Shown here: piece after piece, positions 1-8,280 of the stretch
Position numbering within the stretch: the first letter of the stretch is position 1
How the letters are laid out: every line of letters begins with the position of its first letter
DNA from: Candidatus Caribbeanibacter nitroreducens
Lineage (GTDB): Bacteria > Gemmatimonadota > Gemmatimonadetes > Palauibacterales > Palauibacteraceae
Length of the DNA stretch: 34,918 nucleotides
Assembly (NCBI GenBank): GCA_947581645.1
Contig: CANPVF010000154.1
Location: forward strand, 1 to 34,918
Direction of reading: 5' to 3'
The notes under the pieces: generated by a model
Databases searched by the model: none
Seen by the model: the letters and a program-made list of their open reading frames with translations, nothing else
Told to the model about the DNA's origin: nothing
Made by a program: the position numbers and the translations under genes

Positions 1-113
<113 letters not shown>

Positions 114-206
114 TTATGCGCTCACGCCGTCTCGTTCGTCATCGTCCGTCCGGGCCCGCCCGCGACCCTCGCTCGTCCGTCCGCGAGCGTCACGTCGGGT
201 CCCGCG

Positions 207-227
207 GCCCGCCGCGGGGCGGCGGGC
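207..227 (-). other. GC-rich hairpin between tRNA-Tyr and tuf
   Basis: A perfect 9-bp inverted repeat (GCCCGCCGC / GCGGCGGGC, 3-base loop) lies just downstream of tRNA-Tyr in the direction of transcription. No T-run follows, so it is not a standard intrinsic terminator. It could be a processing or mRNA-stabilising element at the 5' end of the tuf message. The function is inference. Confidence 0.45.
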
Positions 228-233
228 GCGAAA

Positions 234-317
234 TGCTGGGGGGAGGATTCGAACCTCCGAAGGCTGAAAGCCGGCAGATTTACAGTCTGCTCCGTTTGGC
301 CACTTCGGTACCCCAGC
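234..317 (-). tRNA. tRNA-Tyr (anticodon GTA)
   Basis: On the minus strand the sequence folds as a class II tRNA with a long variable arm. The 7-bp acceptor stem is GCTGGGG/CCCCAGC with discriminator A, the anticodon loop is CTGTAAA (anticodon GTA), and the T-arm contains GGTTCGAATCC. CCA is not encoded. It is the second gene of the tRNA-Thr / tRNA-Tyr / tuf unit. Confidence 0.97.
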
Positions 318-452
318 GCTGCTGGCTCCTGCGAGATGCCGGCGGCCGGAGCTCGCCGGGGAGGCCGGTTCGATCCGCGGGCCGATGTCCCGGGACCCGT
401 CCACGTCCCGGCTCACGGCCAGGTCGGGCTTCGCGTGCTCCTGAAACGTCGA

Positions 453-528
453 TGGAGCTGACGGTGGGACTCGAACCCACAACCTCCGGATTACAAATCC
501 GACGCTCTGCCCGTTGAGCTACGTCAGC
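453..528 (-). tRNA. tRNA-Thr (anticodon TGT)
   Basis: On the minus strand the 76-nt sequence begins GCTGACGTAGCTC and ends CGTCAGCTCCA. The acceptor stem is paired, the anticodon is TGT, the T-loop is GGTTCGAGTCC and the 3' CCA is encoded. It is the first gene of the tRNA-tuf unit and starts a few bases after the predicted transcription start of the promoter at 543-571. The 135-bp spacer to tRNA-Tyr contains no further tRNA that I could fold. Confidence 0.97.
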
Positions 529-542
529 AATTGGAGCCGGCC

Positions 543-571
543 AATATAGACCGGGGGACCGGGGGCGTCAA
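543..571 (-). promoter_or_regulatory. Sigma-70-type promoter of the tRNA-Thr/tRNA-Tyr/tuf unit
   Basis: On the minus strand, TTGACG (566-571) and TATATT (543-548) are separated by exactly 17 bp. Predicted initiation near 536 is just before the tRNA-Thr 5' end at 528. This is the strongest consensus promoter in the window, as expected for a stable-RNA/tuf operon. Confidence 0.85.
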
Positions 572-660
572 CTGCACGTCCGATGCCAGCGGCGTCTCGT
601 TCGGGACCCGCGACGCCGTAACCCACCGGGGCCCCTCGAGTTCCAGCTCGGGCCGGCCCG

Positions 661-2136
661 TCACGAGCCGACGGCGGCGAACTCCCCCTCCCGCAGCTTC
701 CAGCGGGTGGTCCCGTCCGGCGCGTCCTCGAGCTGGATGCCCCGCGCCTCGATCTCGTCGCGGATGGCGTCGGCCTCCTCGTAGTCGCCGCGCTCTCGCG
801 CCGCGGACCGGGCCTCCAGCCGCTCCTCGACCCAGCGGCGGAGCTCGGTCGGAATCGAGGACCGCTCCCGGTCGCGGAGGGAGAGGACGCCGAAGACCCG
901 ATCGAAGTCCTGCAGGACCGCGAGCACCGCGTCCCGGGCGTCGGCGGTGAGCCGCTCGCCGGAGCCGTCCAGGCGGCCGTTCCCCTGGCGCACCAGCTCG
1001 AAGATGGCGCCGCGGGCGTCGCTCACGTTCAGGTCGTCGTCCATGGCCGCCTCGAAGCCGCGCCGCGCCTCCCGCGCCAGCTCCGGCAGCTCCCCGGCGG
1101 GGCCGTCGGCGGCGTCCGCGTCGACCTCCGCCTCGCGGACCCGGCGCCGGAATTCCTCCAGCCGGTCCAGCGCCCGCTCCGCCTCGTCCAGCCCGTCCAG
1201 GGTGAAGTTCAGCTCGCTGCGGTAGTGCCCGCTGAGCAGGAGATACCGGATCGCCGAGCCCCGGTACCCCTTCTCCAGCAGGTCCGGGATCGTGTAGAAG
1301 TTGCCCAGCGACTTGGACATCTTCTCGCCCTCCACCAGCAGGTGCTTCGCGTGCAGCCAGAAGCGCACGAAGGGCTCGCCGGTGGCCCCCTCCGCCTGGG
1401 CGATCTCGTTCTCGTGGTGGGGGAAGATCAGGTCCACGCCGCCGGCGTGGATGTCGATGGTCGGGCCCAGCTCCTCCAGGGCCATGACCGAGCACTCCAG
1501 GTGCCAGCCCGGCCGTCCCGGGCCCCAGGGCGAGTCCCAGGTGGCCACCTCCCCCTCGTCGTCGCGATCGCCCCCCTTCCACAGCACGAAGTCCCGGGGG
1601 TCGTCCTTCTCGTAGACCTCGTCGCTCTCGGCCCGGCCGGCGCTCTCCAGCTGCTCCGGGTCCAGCTCCACCAGCTGGCCGTAGTCCTCGTACTCGGAGA
1701 TGGAGAAGTAGACGGAGCCGTCGCTCTCGTAGGTGAGGCCCGCCTCCTCGAGCTTCTCCACCAGCCGGATCATGGCGTCCACGGTCTCCGTGGCCCGGGG
1801 CGTGGCCTCCACGTCCTCGAGTCCAAGGGTCTCCCAGTCCTCGAAGAACATCTCCGTCACCGGGTCGGTGACCTCCTGGAGCGAGACGCCGCGCTCCAGG
1901 GCCTCGCGGATCGTCTTGTCGTCCACGTCGGTGAGGTTCATGACCTGCGTGACCCGGTACCCCTTCCACTCCAGGTAGCGGCGGAGGAGGTCCTCCCACA
2001 CGAAGGTCCGGAAGTTCCCGATGTGGGCCCGGTCGTAGACCGTCGGGCCGCAGGTGTAGTAGCGGACGTGCCCTTCCTCCAGGGGCTCGAACGGCTCCAG
2101 CGACCGGGTGAGCGTGTTGTGGAGTCGAAGCGCCAT
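661..2136 (-). CDS. cysS: Cysteinyl-tRNA synthetase
   Basis: Charges tRNA-Cys with cysteine in the cytoplasm (class I aminoacyl-tRNA synthetase). The 491-residue product has the family's normal length. Visible hallmarks are the zinc-ligand cysteine in YYTCGPTVYD (Cys29), the class I signature HIGN at 38-41, the VMNLTDVDDK segment, and the second signature KMSKSLGNFY in the middle of the protein. A C-terminal DALR-like helical region and a short tail follow. The ATG at 2136 is the first in-frame start; no clear Shine-Dalgarno precedes it. It reads away from the secreted-protein gene upstream, with a 136-bp gap that holds no clear terminator or T-box. Identification is secure. Confidence 0.97.
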   Translation of the reverse strand: MALRLHNTLTRSLEPFEPLEEGHVRYYTCGPTVYDRAHIGNFRTFVWEDLLRRYLEWKGYRVTQVMNLTDVDDKTIREALERGVSLQEVTDPVTEMFFEDWETLGLEDVEATPRATETVDAMIRLVEKLEEAGLTYESDGSVYFSISEYEDYGQLVELDPEQLESAGRAESDEVYEKDDPRDFVLWKGGDRDDEGEVATWDSPWGPGRPGWHLECSVMALEELGPTIDIHAGGVDLIFPHHENEIAQAEGATGEPFVRFWLHAKHLLVEGEKMSKSLGNFYTIPDLLEKGYRGSAIRYLLLSGHYRSELNFTLDGLDEAERALDRLEEFRRRVREAEVDADAADGPAGELPELAREARRGFEAAMDDDLNVSDARGAIFELVRQGNGRLDGSGERLTADARDAVLAVLQDFDRVFGVLSLRDRERSSIPTELRRWVEERLEARSAARERGDYEEADAIRDEIEARGIQLEDAPDGTTRWKLREGEFAAVGS

Positions 2137-2272
2137 CGGTGAGGCGGGGGCTCGTGGTCAGCGGGCTGCGGCGGGGCTCGGGATCGGGACGCCGTCGACG
2201 CGTCCGCGGCGCCGTCAGAGTCGCAAGAAGTCGGCCACGGCAGGAGCCGGACGGGTCAGCCGGAAGAGTCCT

Positions 2273-2956
2273 TCAGCTCCCGCCCGGGAACTCCCGCCTG
2301 CGCCACTCCCGGTACGCCTCCATCTCGGCGGCGTGCTCACCGGCCCACTCCTCCGCGCACCGGTCCAGGCGTGTCGCCCCCTCGGTCGCCAGATACGGTG
2401 CCAGCATCCCGCGCCGGTGGAGGAAGGCGATCTCGTCCAGCGGCGGGTAGGGAGGCGCGCCGTAGTAGATGCGGGCCACGGTCCACCCCCGGGCGAAGGC
2501 CTCCAGGAGCTCGACCTCGTCCGCCATCCGCTCCCGGCAGGAGGGCGTGGAGCCGTCGGGGTCGCGGGCCCGATACGCCTCCATCCGGGCCACCGCGTAG
2601 GCCCGGTAGGCCCGGTCCCCTTCACGCAGGTTGCCCGGCGTCGCCACGCGGGCCACCGAGTCGGAGCGGACCTCGATGGCGTTCCACGGGAGCGCGGTCT
2701 CGTACGCGCTGTCGGTGACGGCCGCGGAGAAGCCCGTGTAGTAGAGCACGTCCGGGTCCTGGACCAGCGTGTCGCCGTAGGCCCGGGTCTCCCGGAGCAT
2801 CTGCAGGAGGGTATCGCGGGGCACGTCCAGCTCCGCCCCCGACGGGGCCCGGAGCGGCTGCTGCCCGCGGGCGGCGTCCGGGACGGCGGCGGCCATCAGG
2901 AGCGCCGCGGCCCCCAGCGCCGTCGCGCGGACGAGGCGACGTCCCGGTCCGATCAG
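2273..2956 (-). CDS. Predicted secreted protein of unknown function (possible CTG start)
   Basis: I do not recognise this protein. The first in-frame ATG (2896) lies inside what looks like a signal peptide. In-frame upstream codons encode GRRLVRATALGAAALL, a positively charged n-region plus hydrophobic core that continues into MAAAVPDAARG and then QQ. No in-frame ATG, GTG or TTG explains this. A CTG at 2954-2956 does: it overlaps the TGA stop of the upstream DUF1232 gene as CTGA and has GGGGAG about 7 bases before it. With that start the protein has 227 residues. The mature part is rich in Glu, Arg and Tyr with two cysteines and no transmembrane segment. The ORF itself is well supported; the start is an inference, and ATG 2896 (207 aa) is the alternative. 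Confidence 0.7.
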   Translation of the reverse strand: MIGPGRRLVRATALGAAALLMAAAVPDAARGQQPLRAPSGAELDVPRDTLLQMLRETRAYGDTLVQDPDVLYYTGFSAAVTDSAYETALPWNAIEVRSDSVARVATPGNLREGDRAYRAYAVARMEAYRARDPDGSTPSCRERMADEVELLEAFARGWTVARIYYGAPPYPPLDEIAFLHRRGMLAPYLATEGATRLDRCAEEWAGEHAAEMEAYREWRRREFPGGS

Positions 2957-3435
2957 GTCCGGGCTCCCCGGGCGTCGGCGCCGTGCTCCGGCCCCTCCCC
3001 CGCACCCTCGTCGTCCATCCGCTCGGCGAGTCCGGCGAAGCGGAGCACGTCGTCGCCGGCGGTGTGGCCCAGGAGCTCCTGCTCCCGCCCCACCAGCTTC
3101 TGCGACAGCTCGTACACCGAGCCGTGCCCGCGCCAGCTCTCCTCCACCAGGTCCCAGCCCGCCTCCTCGCCGATGCGGGTGGCCACGTACGCGCAGCAGA
3201 AGATGTCGTCCAGGTAGCCGTAGCCGCCGAACTGCTCCTCGGGAATCACGTCGTCCGAGCTGACCAGGTAGGCGATGGCGGCGTCGACCCAGAGCCGGTG
3301 CCGGCGGGAGAGGCGGGGATCGTTCAGCATCCGGAACATCAGCATGGCGTACGACGGCGCCAGCAGCACCACGTCCCGGAGCGCCCCCGCGTACTTGCCG
3401 ACCTGTTCCTTCAGCAGCGTCAGGTAGTCCTTCAT
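2953..3435 (-). CDS. DUF1232 (YkvA-like) domain protein
   Basis: The 160-residue product has a DUF1232-type core: a helix DPRLSRRHRLWVDAAIAYLV followed by the family's D-x-IPE-like turn (SSDDVIPEE) and a second helix around YLDDIFCCAYVA. DUF1232 proteins are small, usually membrane-associated, and of unknown biochemical role. The N-terminus (LLAPSYAMLMFRML) is hydrophobic. The tail is acidic and probably disordered. I chose the internal ATG at 3435 (MKDYL) rather than the track's 3510 start because conserved-looking sequence begins there; Shine-Dalgarno support is weak. Its stop overlaps the candidate CTG start of the downstream secreted protein, which suggests translational coupling. Confidence 0.75.
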   Translation of the reverse strand: MKDYLTLLKEQVGKYAGALRDVVLLAPSYAMLMFRMLNDPRLSRRHRLWVDAAIAYLVSSDDVIPEEQFGGYGYLDDIFCCAYVATRIGEEAGWDLVEESWRGHGSVYELSQKLVGREQELLGHTAGDDVLRFAGLAERMDDEGAGEGPEHGADARGART

Positions 3436-3529
3436 CCTCGAAACCGTTGCTCGTGGCGGTGTCCGTCGGAAGGTCCGGTGAGCACGATTGATACCCCCCT
3501 CCCCGGGCACTGATCCCGGGGCGGGGCCG

Positions 3530-5395
3530 TCACTCCACGGTCACGCTCTTGGCCAGGTTGCGGGGCTGATCGACGTCGCAGCCCCGGCGCACGGCGATCC
3601 GGTAGGCCATGAGCTGGAGCGGCACGACCGTCAGGATCGGCTGCAGCATCTCCAGGGTCCGGGGCACCCGGATGATGTGGTCCACCTCGGCCGGCGGCGT
3701 CTGGCTGTCCTCCGTGGTGATGGCCACGACGCGCCCGCCCCGGGCCTTCACCTCCTGGATGTTGGAGACGATCTTCTGATAGACCGAGTCGGTGGGGGCC
3801 ACGAAGACCGCGGGCATCCCCTCCTCGATGAGGGCGATGGGCCCGTGCTTCATCTCGGCGGCCGGATACCCCTCCGCGTGCAGGTAGCTGATCTCCTTCA
3901 GCTTCAGCGCCCCCTCCAGGGCGATGGGGAAGTTGTATCCGCGCCCGAGGTAGAGGAAGTTCGGCTGCTCCGAGTAGGCCTCGACGATCTCGTCCAGGCT
4001 GCTGTCCTCCCGCTCGGCGTCCAGCACCCGCTGGACCTGGGCCGGGAGCTCCTGGAGGGCCGACACCACCTCGCGCCCCTCGAGGATGGACATGCCGCGC
4101 TCCCGGGCCAGCTTCAGCGTGATCAGGGCCAGCACGGTGAGCTGGCCGGTGAACGCCTTCGTGGAGGCCACGCCGATCTCGGGACCGCTGTGCGTATAGA
4201 CGCCGCCGTCGGTCTCCCGGGCGATGGTCGAGCCCACGACGTTGACGATGCCGATGGCCGTGGCACCGCGGCGCTTGGCCTCCCGCATGGCGGCCAGCGT
4301 GTCCGCCGTCTCGCCGGACTGGGAGATGGCGATCACGGCGGTGTCCTCGTCCACCACGGGGCTCCGGTACCGGAACTCCGAGGCGTACTCCACCTCCACC
4401 GGCATGCGGGCGTGCTCCTCGAGCATGTACTCGCCGATGAGCGCCGCATGCCAGCTGGTGCCGCAGGCCGTGATCACCATCCGGTCGGCGTCCTTCAGGT
4501 CGTCCCAGATCTCGTTCAGGCCGCCGAGCCGTGCGGTGCCCTCCTCCTCCAGCAGCCGCCCCCGCATGGCGTCCCGGATCGTGTCCGGCTGCTCGCAGAT
4601 CTCCTTGAGCATGAAGTGGTCGAAGCCGCCGCGCTCGATCTGCTCCAGGTCCCACGTGACGTGGCTGATCTCCTTCTCGATGGGCTGCGGCGCGCCGCCG
4701 TTCCCCCAGCCGGACATCTCGAGCGTCTCGTAGCCCTCGCGGTCCAGGATGGCCAGCTCCCCGTCCTCCAGGTAGATGACCTTCCGGGTGTGTCCGAGGA
4801 TGGCCGCCACGTCGGACGCCACGAACCGCTCGTCCCGGTCGCCGTCGGGGACGCCCACCAGGAGGGGCGCACCCTGGCGCACCGCGACGATCTTGCCCGG
4901 GTCGCGCTCGCTCACCACCACCAGCGCGTACGTGCCCTCCACCTGGGTGAGCGCGGCGGCCACGGCGTGCTCCAGGTTGTCCTCGTACGCCTCCTCGATC
5001 AGGTGCACCAGGACCTCGGTGTCCGTCTCCGACTCGAACTCGTGCCCCAGCTCCTGGAGCTTCGTCCGGAGCACGTCCTCGTTCTCGATGATGCCGTTGT
5101 GCACGAGGGCGATGGTGCCCGTGCAGTCGTGGTGCGGGTGGGCGTTGTCCGTGGTGGGGGCCCCGTGGGTGGCCCAGCGGGTGTGGGCGATCCCCATGGT
5201 CCCCTCCACCGGCCGGTCCTGGAGGAGGCGGGTGAGCCCGTCCAGCTTGCCCGCCTTCTTCCGGATCTGGAGGCCGGCACCGTTCTCGACGGCGACGCCG
5301 GCGGAGTCGTACCCCCGGTACTCCAGTCGCTTCAGTCCCTCCATGAGGAGGGGAGAGGCCTCCCGCTCCCCGACGTATCCGACGATTCCGCACAT
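3530..5395 (-). CDS. glmS: Glutamine--fructose-6-phosphate aminotransferase (isomerizing)
   Basis: Converts fructose-6-phosphate and glutamine to glucosamine-6-phosphate, the first committed step to UDP-GlcNAc, peptidoglycan and lipid A. The 621-residue protein starts MCGIVGYVG, where Cys2 is the Ntn glutaminase nucleophile. The N-terminal glutaminase domain has HTRWATHG and HNGIIEN. Two SIS sugar-isomerase domains follow (TACGTSWHAA, ISQSGETADT, KAFTGQL, EGALKLKEISY, HAEGYPAAEMKHGPIAL), and it ends KSVTVE, as typical for GlmS. It is 38 bp downstream of glmM on the same strand, so the two form one pathway operon. No glmS ribozyme fits in that short gap. Confidence 0.98.
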   Translation of the reverse strand: MCGIVGYVGEREASPLLMEGLKRLEYRGYDSAGVAVENGAGLQIRKKAGKLDGLTRLLQDRPVEGTMGIAHTRWATHGAPTTDNAHPHHDCTGTIALVHNGIIENEDVLRTKLQELGHEFESETDTEVLVHLIEEAYEDNLEHAVAAALTQVEGTYALVVVSERDPGKIVAVRQGAPLLVGVPDGDRDERFVASDVAAILGHTRKVIYLEDGELAILDREGYETLEMSGWGNGGAPQPIEKEISHVTWDLEQIERGGFDHFMLKEICEQPDTIRDAMRGRLLEEEGTARLGGLNEIWDDLKDADRMVITACGTSWHAALIGEYMLEEHARMPVEVEYASEFRYRSPVVDEDTAVIAISQSGETADTLAAMREAKRRGATAIGIVNVVGSTIARETDGGVYTHSGPEIGVASTKAFTGQLTVLALITLKLARERGMSILEGREVVSALQELPAQVQRVLDAEREDSSLDEIVEAYSEQPNFLYLGRGYNFPIALEGALKLKEISYLHAEGYPAAEMKHGPIALIEEGMPAVFVAPTDSVYQKIVSNIQEVKARGGRVVAITTEDSQTPPAEVDHIIRVPRTLEMLQPILTVVPLQLMAYRIAVRRGCDVDQPRNLAKSVTVE

Positions 5396-5433
5396 ATCTA
5401 GTGTCCTGCCGTCCAGTTCTCGATGTCTCGTCT

Positions 5434-6810
5434 TCAGTCTTCCCGGAGATGCAGCCGGGCCCAGGACGCCAGCTCCTCGGCCTCCTCGCGTCCCGGAGCC
5501 TCGGCCATGACCCGCACCACGGGCTCGGTTCCCGAGGGGCGCACGTGGACCCAGCGCCGCTCATCCGGCCATGCAAGGCGGAGGCCGTCCTGGCGGTCCA
5601 CCTCCGGCTGGCCGGGCGCGGCCTCCTCGGCGTCCCGGTACACCTCCTCCAGGGCACGTTCCGGCAGGTCCCCCTTCCAGCGCACCATATGATAGGAGGG
5701 CCACCGGCCCAGCAGGTCACGCAGCGGGCGGTCACGCTCGGCCAGCAGCTGGGCCACGAGCGCCGCGGCCAGCGGCGCGTCCCGGGTGGCATGGAGGTCG
5801 GCCAGCATGACGCCGCCGTTGCCCTCGCCCCCCACCGCGGCCCCGTGCTGGTGCATTCCCGCAGCGACGTTGGCTTCTCCCACCGGGGTACGGACCGTCC
5901 GGGCACCGTGACGGCGGGCGGCGTCCTCCACGACCTGGCTCGTGGAGAGATTCGTCACCACCGGGCCGGGGCGGTGGGCCAGGACGAGCTCCACGGCCAG
6001 CGCCAGGGTCCAGTCCTCTCCCACGGCCTCCCCGTCGGCGTCCACCAGCGAGAGGCGGTCCGCGTCGGGGTCCACCGCCATGCCCACGTCGGCGCCGTTC
6101 TCCCGGACGGCCTCACCCAGCGCGCCCAGGTGCTCGGCCGTGGGCTCCGGCTCCCGCGGGAAGCGGCCCGTGGGGTCCAGATGGATGCCGGAGACGCTGC
6201 ATCCCAGCCGGCGGAGCAGGCGGGGCAGGATCTCGCAGCCGGCTCCTCCCACGGGGTCCACGGCCACATGGAGGCCCCGGGCCGCGAGACGCTCCGGGTC
6301 CACGAGGTCCAGGCCCAGGATCCGCTCCACGTGGCGGGCCGACCAGTCCCCGCCCTCCTCCCGCCGGCCCAGCGCCGACCAGGGTGCGTACTCCGGACCC
6401 TCCTGGAACTGCTCCTGCACCCTCCGGCCCTCCTCGGGCGAGAGGAAGAGTCCGTCGGGGCCCACCAGCTTGAGGCCGTTCCAGGCCGGCGGGTTGTGCG
6501 AGGCCGTGAGGACGAGTCCGCCCGCGGCGTCGCCGTCCCCCACCGCCAGCAGCAGGCTCGGCGTCGGGCACACGCCGCCGTCCCGGACGTCCCAGCCCGC
6601 GGCGCGGAGGCCGGCGGCGGCGGCGTCCGTGAAGATCGGACCGGACGTACGGGTGTCGCGCCCCACCAGGACCGCCCCCTCGCGGCCGCCGGTGGCCCGG
6701 GCCAGGACGGATCCGAAGGCCGCCGCGTAGCGCGCCACGGACTCGGGCTCCAGCCCCGCGCCCACCACGCCCCGGATGCCGGATGCCGATACGATTCGCT
6801 CTTCTGCCAC
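5434..6810 (-). CDS. glmM: Phosphoglucosamine mutase-type alpha-D-phosphohexomutase
   Basis: Interconverts glucosamine-6-phosphate and glucosamine-1-phosphate, the step after GlmS. The 458-residue product shows the four hexomutase motifs in order: the catalytic phosphoserine loop TASHNP (Ser104), the metal loop DPDADR, the sugar-binding loop GGEGNGG and the phosphate loop RPSGTEP. The loop is GEGNGG rather than the GEQSGH of typical bacterial GlmM. That variant is usual in archaeal-type phosphoglucosamine/phosphoglucomutases, so substrate specificity is inferred mainly from the adjacent glmS. The GTG at 6810 is used because homology starts there (MAEERIVSASGIRG). The track's 880-aa ORF is an upstream read-through. 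A promoter lies about 50 bp upstream. Confidence 0.9.
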   Translation of the reverse strand: MAEERIVSASGIRGVVGAGLEPESVARYAAAFGSVLARATGGREGAVLVGRDTRTSGPIFTDAAAAGLRAAGWDVRDGGVCPTPSLLLAVGDGDAAGGLVLTASHNPPAWNGLKLVGPDGLFLSPEEGRRVQEQFQEGPEYAPWSALGRREEGGDWSARHVERILGLDLVDPERLAARGLHVAVDPVGGAGCEILPRLLRRLGCSVSGIHLDPTGRFPREPEPTAEHLGALGEAVRENGADVGMAVDPDADRLSLVDADGEAVGEDWTLALAVELVLAHRPGPVVTNLSTSQVVEDAARRHGARTVRTPVGEANVAAGMHQHGAAVGGEGNGGVMLADLHATRDAPLAAALVAQLLAERDRPLRDLLGRWPSYHMVRWKGDLPERALEEVYRDAEEAAPGQPEVDRQDGLRLAWPDERRWVHVRPSGTEPVVRVMAEAPGREEAEELASWARLHLRED

Positions 6811-6857
6811 GTCTGGAGGCCCTGTCGTAGGGGGAAAGATGCCGGGACGAGAGGAGT

Positions 6858-6887
6858 ACGCTACGCCTCCGTGGACGCGGTCGTCAA
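6858..6887 (-). promoter_or_regulatory. Candidate housekeeping promoter of glmM-glmS
   Basis: On the minus strand, TTGACG (6882-6887) is 18 bp from TAGCGT (6858-6863), followed by a roughly 40-nt leader to the glmM GTG. It resembles the other TTG.../TA...T promoters in the window. It lies in the 231-bp divergent gap between glmM and the transsulfuration gene; I found no convincing promoter for the opposite direction. Confidence 0.6.
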
Positions 6888-7041
6888 CGGCGTGTCGCCG
6901 TCGCCGGCGGCCGCCTAGCTTCACCGGGATCGTCCCCCGATCGCGGAGGGCGGCGGACCGCCGTCCGTCGACGGGACCGGACGCACGCCCGGAGAGCCCG
7001 GGCGAGGGCACGAGCGGACGCGAGCACTGGAGGGAGACGGC

Positions 7042-8202
7042 ATGGCAGACGGCGAGCAGGGATTCGGAACGCGGGCCATCCACGCCGGCCAGCGTCCGGA
7101 CCCGACCAGCGGGGCGGTGATGACCCCCATCTACCAGACGTCCACGTACGTCCAGGATGCGGTGGGGGAGCCCAGGGGCGGCCACGAGTACGCCCGCGTC
7201 ACGAACCCGACGCGGGGAGCGCTGGAGGGCAACCTGGCCTCGCTGGAGGCGGGACGGCACGGGGCCGCGTTCGCCTCCGGGATGGCGGCCATCGAGGCGG
7301 TGGTCAAGGGCGTCCTGAGCCGGGGCGACCACGTGGTGTGCGGCGCGAACGTCTACGGCGGCACGGACCGGCTCTTCCGGACCGTCTGGTCGCGCTTCGG
7401 GCTCGACTTCACCTACGTCGACACGTCCGACGTGGACGCCCTGTCCGACGCGATGCGGCCCGAGACCCGGCTCGTGCACGTCGAGACACCGACCAATCCC
7501 ATGATGGGACTGTCCGACCTCCGGGCGTGCGCGGAGGTGACCCACGACGGCGACGCCCTCCTGATGGTCGACAACACCTTCGCCACCCCCTACCTGCAGC
7601 GGCCGCTGACGATGGGGGCCGACCTGGTGGTCCACTCCACCACCAAGTACCTGAACGGCCACAGCGACGTCGTGGGGGGAGCCGTCGTCACCGACGACGA
7701 CGGGATCGCGGAGGAGCTCCGCTATCAGCAGAAGGCGGCCGGCGCCGTCCCCGGCCCCATGGACTGCTGGCTGGTGCTGAGGGGCACGAAGACGCTCCAC
7801 GCCCGGATGCGGGCGCACTGCGAGAACGCCGGACGGATCGCCGAGCACCTGGCGGAGCACCCGGAGATCGAGGAGGTCTTCTACCCCGGGCTCCCGGACC
7901 ATCCGCAGCACGAGCTGGCGCGGCGGCAGATGGACGGGTTCGGGGGGATGATCACCGTGGAGACCGGATCCGCGGACCGGGCGCGTCGCCTGGCCGAGGG
8001 GACGCGGGTCTTCGCCCTGGCCGAGAGCCTGGGCGGCGTGGAGAGCCTGGTGTCCGTGCCCGCGGCCATGACCCATGCCTCCGTCCCGGAGGAGAAGCGG
8101 CGGGCCATCGGTCTCACCGACGGCCTGGTACGCCTCTCGGTGGGCATCGAGGACCCGGACGACCTGGAGGAGGACCTGGATCGGGCACTGGCCTCACTCT
8201 GA
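7042..8202 (+). CDS. Cystathionine gamma-synthase / gamma-lyase family PLP enzyme
   Basis: A 386-residue Cys/Met-metabolism PLP enzyme. It begins with the typical GFGTRAIHAGQ. Further motifs are TPIYQTSTYVQ, YARVTNPTR, the PLP-ring stacking region ASGMAAI, the Asp of MVDNTFATPYLQ, and the Schiff-base lysine in HSTTKYLNGHSDVVGG. The C-terminal domain contains FALAESLGGVESL and RLSVGIED. The family covers MetB (O-acyl-homoserine to cystathionine) and cystathionine gamma-lyase (cystathionine to cysteine); the sequence alone does not separate them. The ATG at 7042 has a good Shine-Dalgarno (GGAGGGAG, 5 bases away). No pathway partner is adjacent: purD follows after 78 bp. Confidence 0.93.
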   Translation: MADGEQGFGTRAIHAGQRPDPTSGAVMTPIYQTSTYVQDAVGEPRGGHEYARVTNPTRGALEGNLASLEAGRHGAAFASGMAAIEAVVKGVLSRGDHVVCGANVYGGTDRLFRTVWSRFGLDFTYVDTSDVDALSDAMRPETRLVHVETPTNPMMGLSDLRACAEVTHDGDALLMVDNTFATPYLQRPLTMGADLVVHSTTKYLNGHSDVVGGAVVTDDDGIAEELRYQQKAAGAVPGPMDCWLVLRGTKTLHARMRAHCENAGRIAEHLAEHPEIEEVFYPGLPDHPQHELARRQMDGFGGMITVETGSADRARRLAEGTRVFALAESLGGVESLVSVPAAMTHASVPEEKRRAIGLTDGLVRLSVGIEDPDDLEEDLDRALASL

Positions 8203-8280
8203 GGCGATCGGTCCACGCGACGCACCGGCGTTCGTTCGAGCGAGCTTCACTTCCCAGACACGACACATGGAGTGGCCCGG

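Noticed and set aside
367-376. GGTTCGATCC, resembling a tRNA T-loop, in the tRNA spacer
   Set aside because: No T-stem pairing, acceptor or anticodon arm can be formed around it on either strand.
5396-5433. Possible glmS ribozyme upstream of glmS
   Set aside because: The gap to glmM is only 38 bp, too short for the ribozyme, and its core sequence is not seen.
3432-5906. 824-aa minus-strand ORF overlapping glmS
   Set aside because: Low-complexity Arg/Gly/Pro-rich reading of glmS and glmM in another frame; glmS in the adjacent frame explains the region fully.
6811-7041. SAM riboswitch upstream of the transsulfuration gene
   Set aside because: I could not recognise SAM-I or SAM-II core sequences in the leader; only the divergent glmM promoter is convincing.
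6811-8076. N-terminal extension of glmM in the 880-aa ORF
   Set aside because: It is the antisense of the PLP enzyme. The hexomutase motifs begin only after the GTG at 6810.
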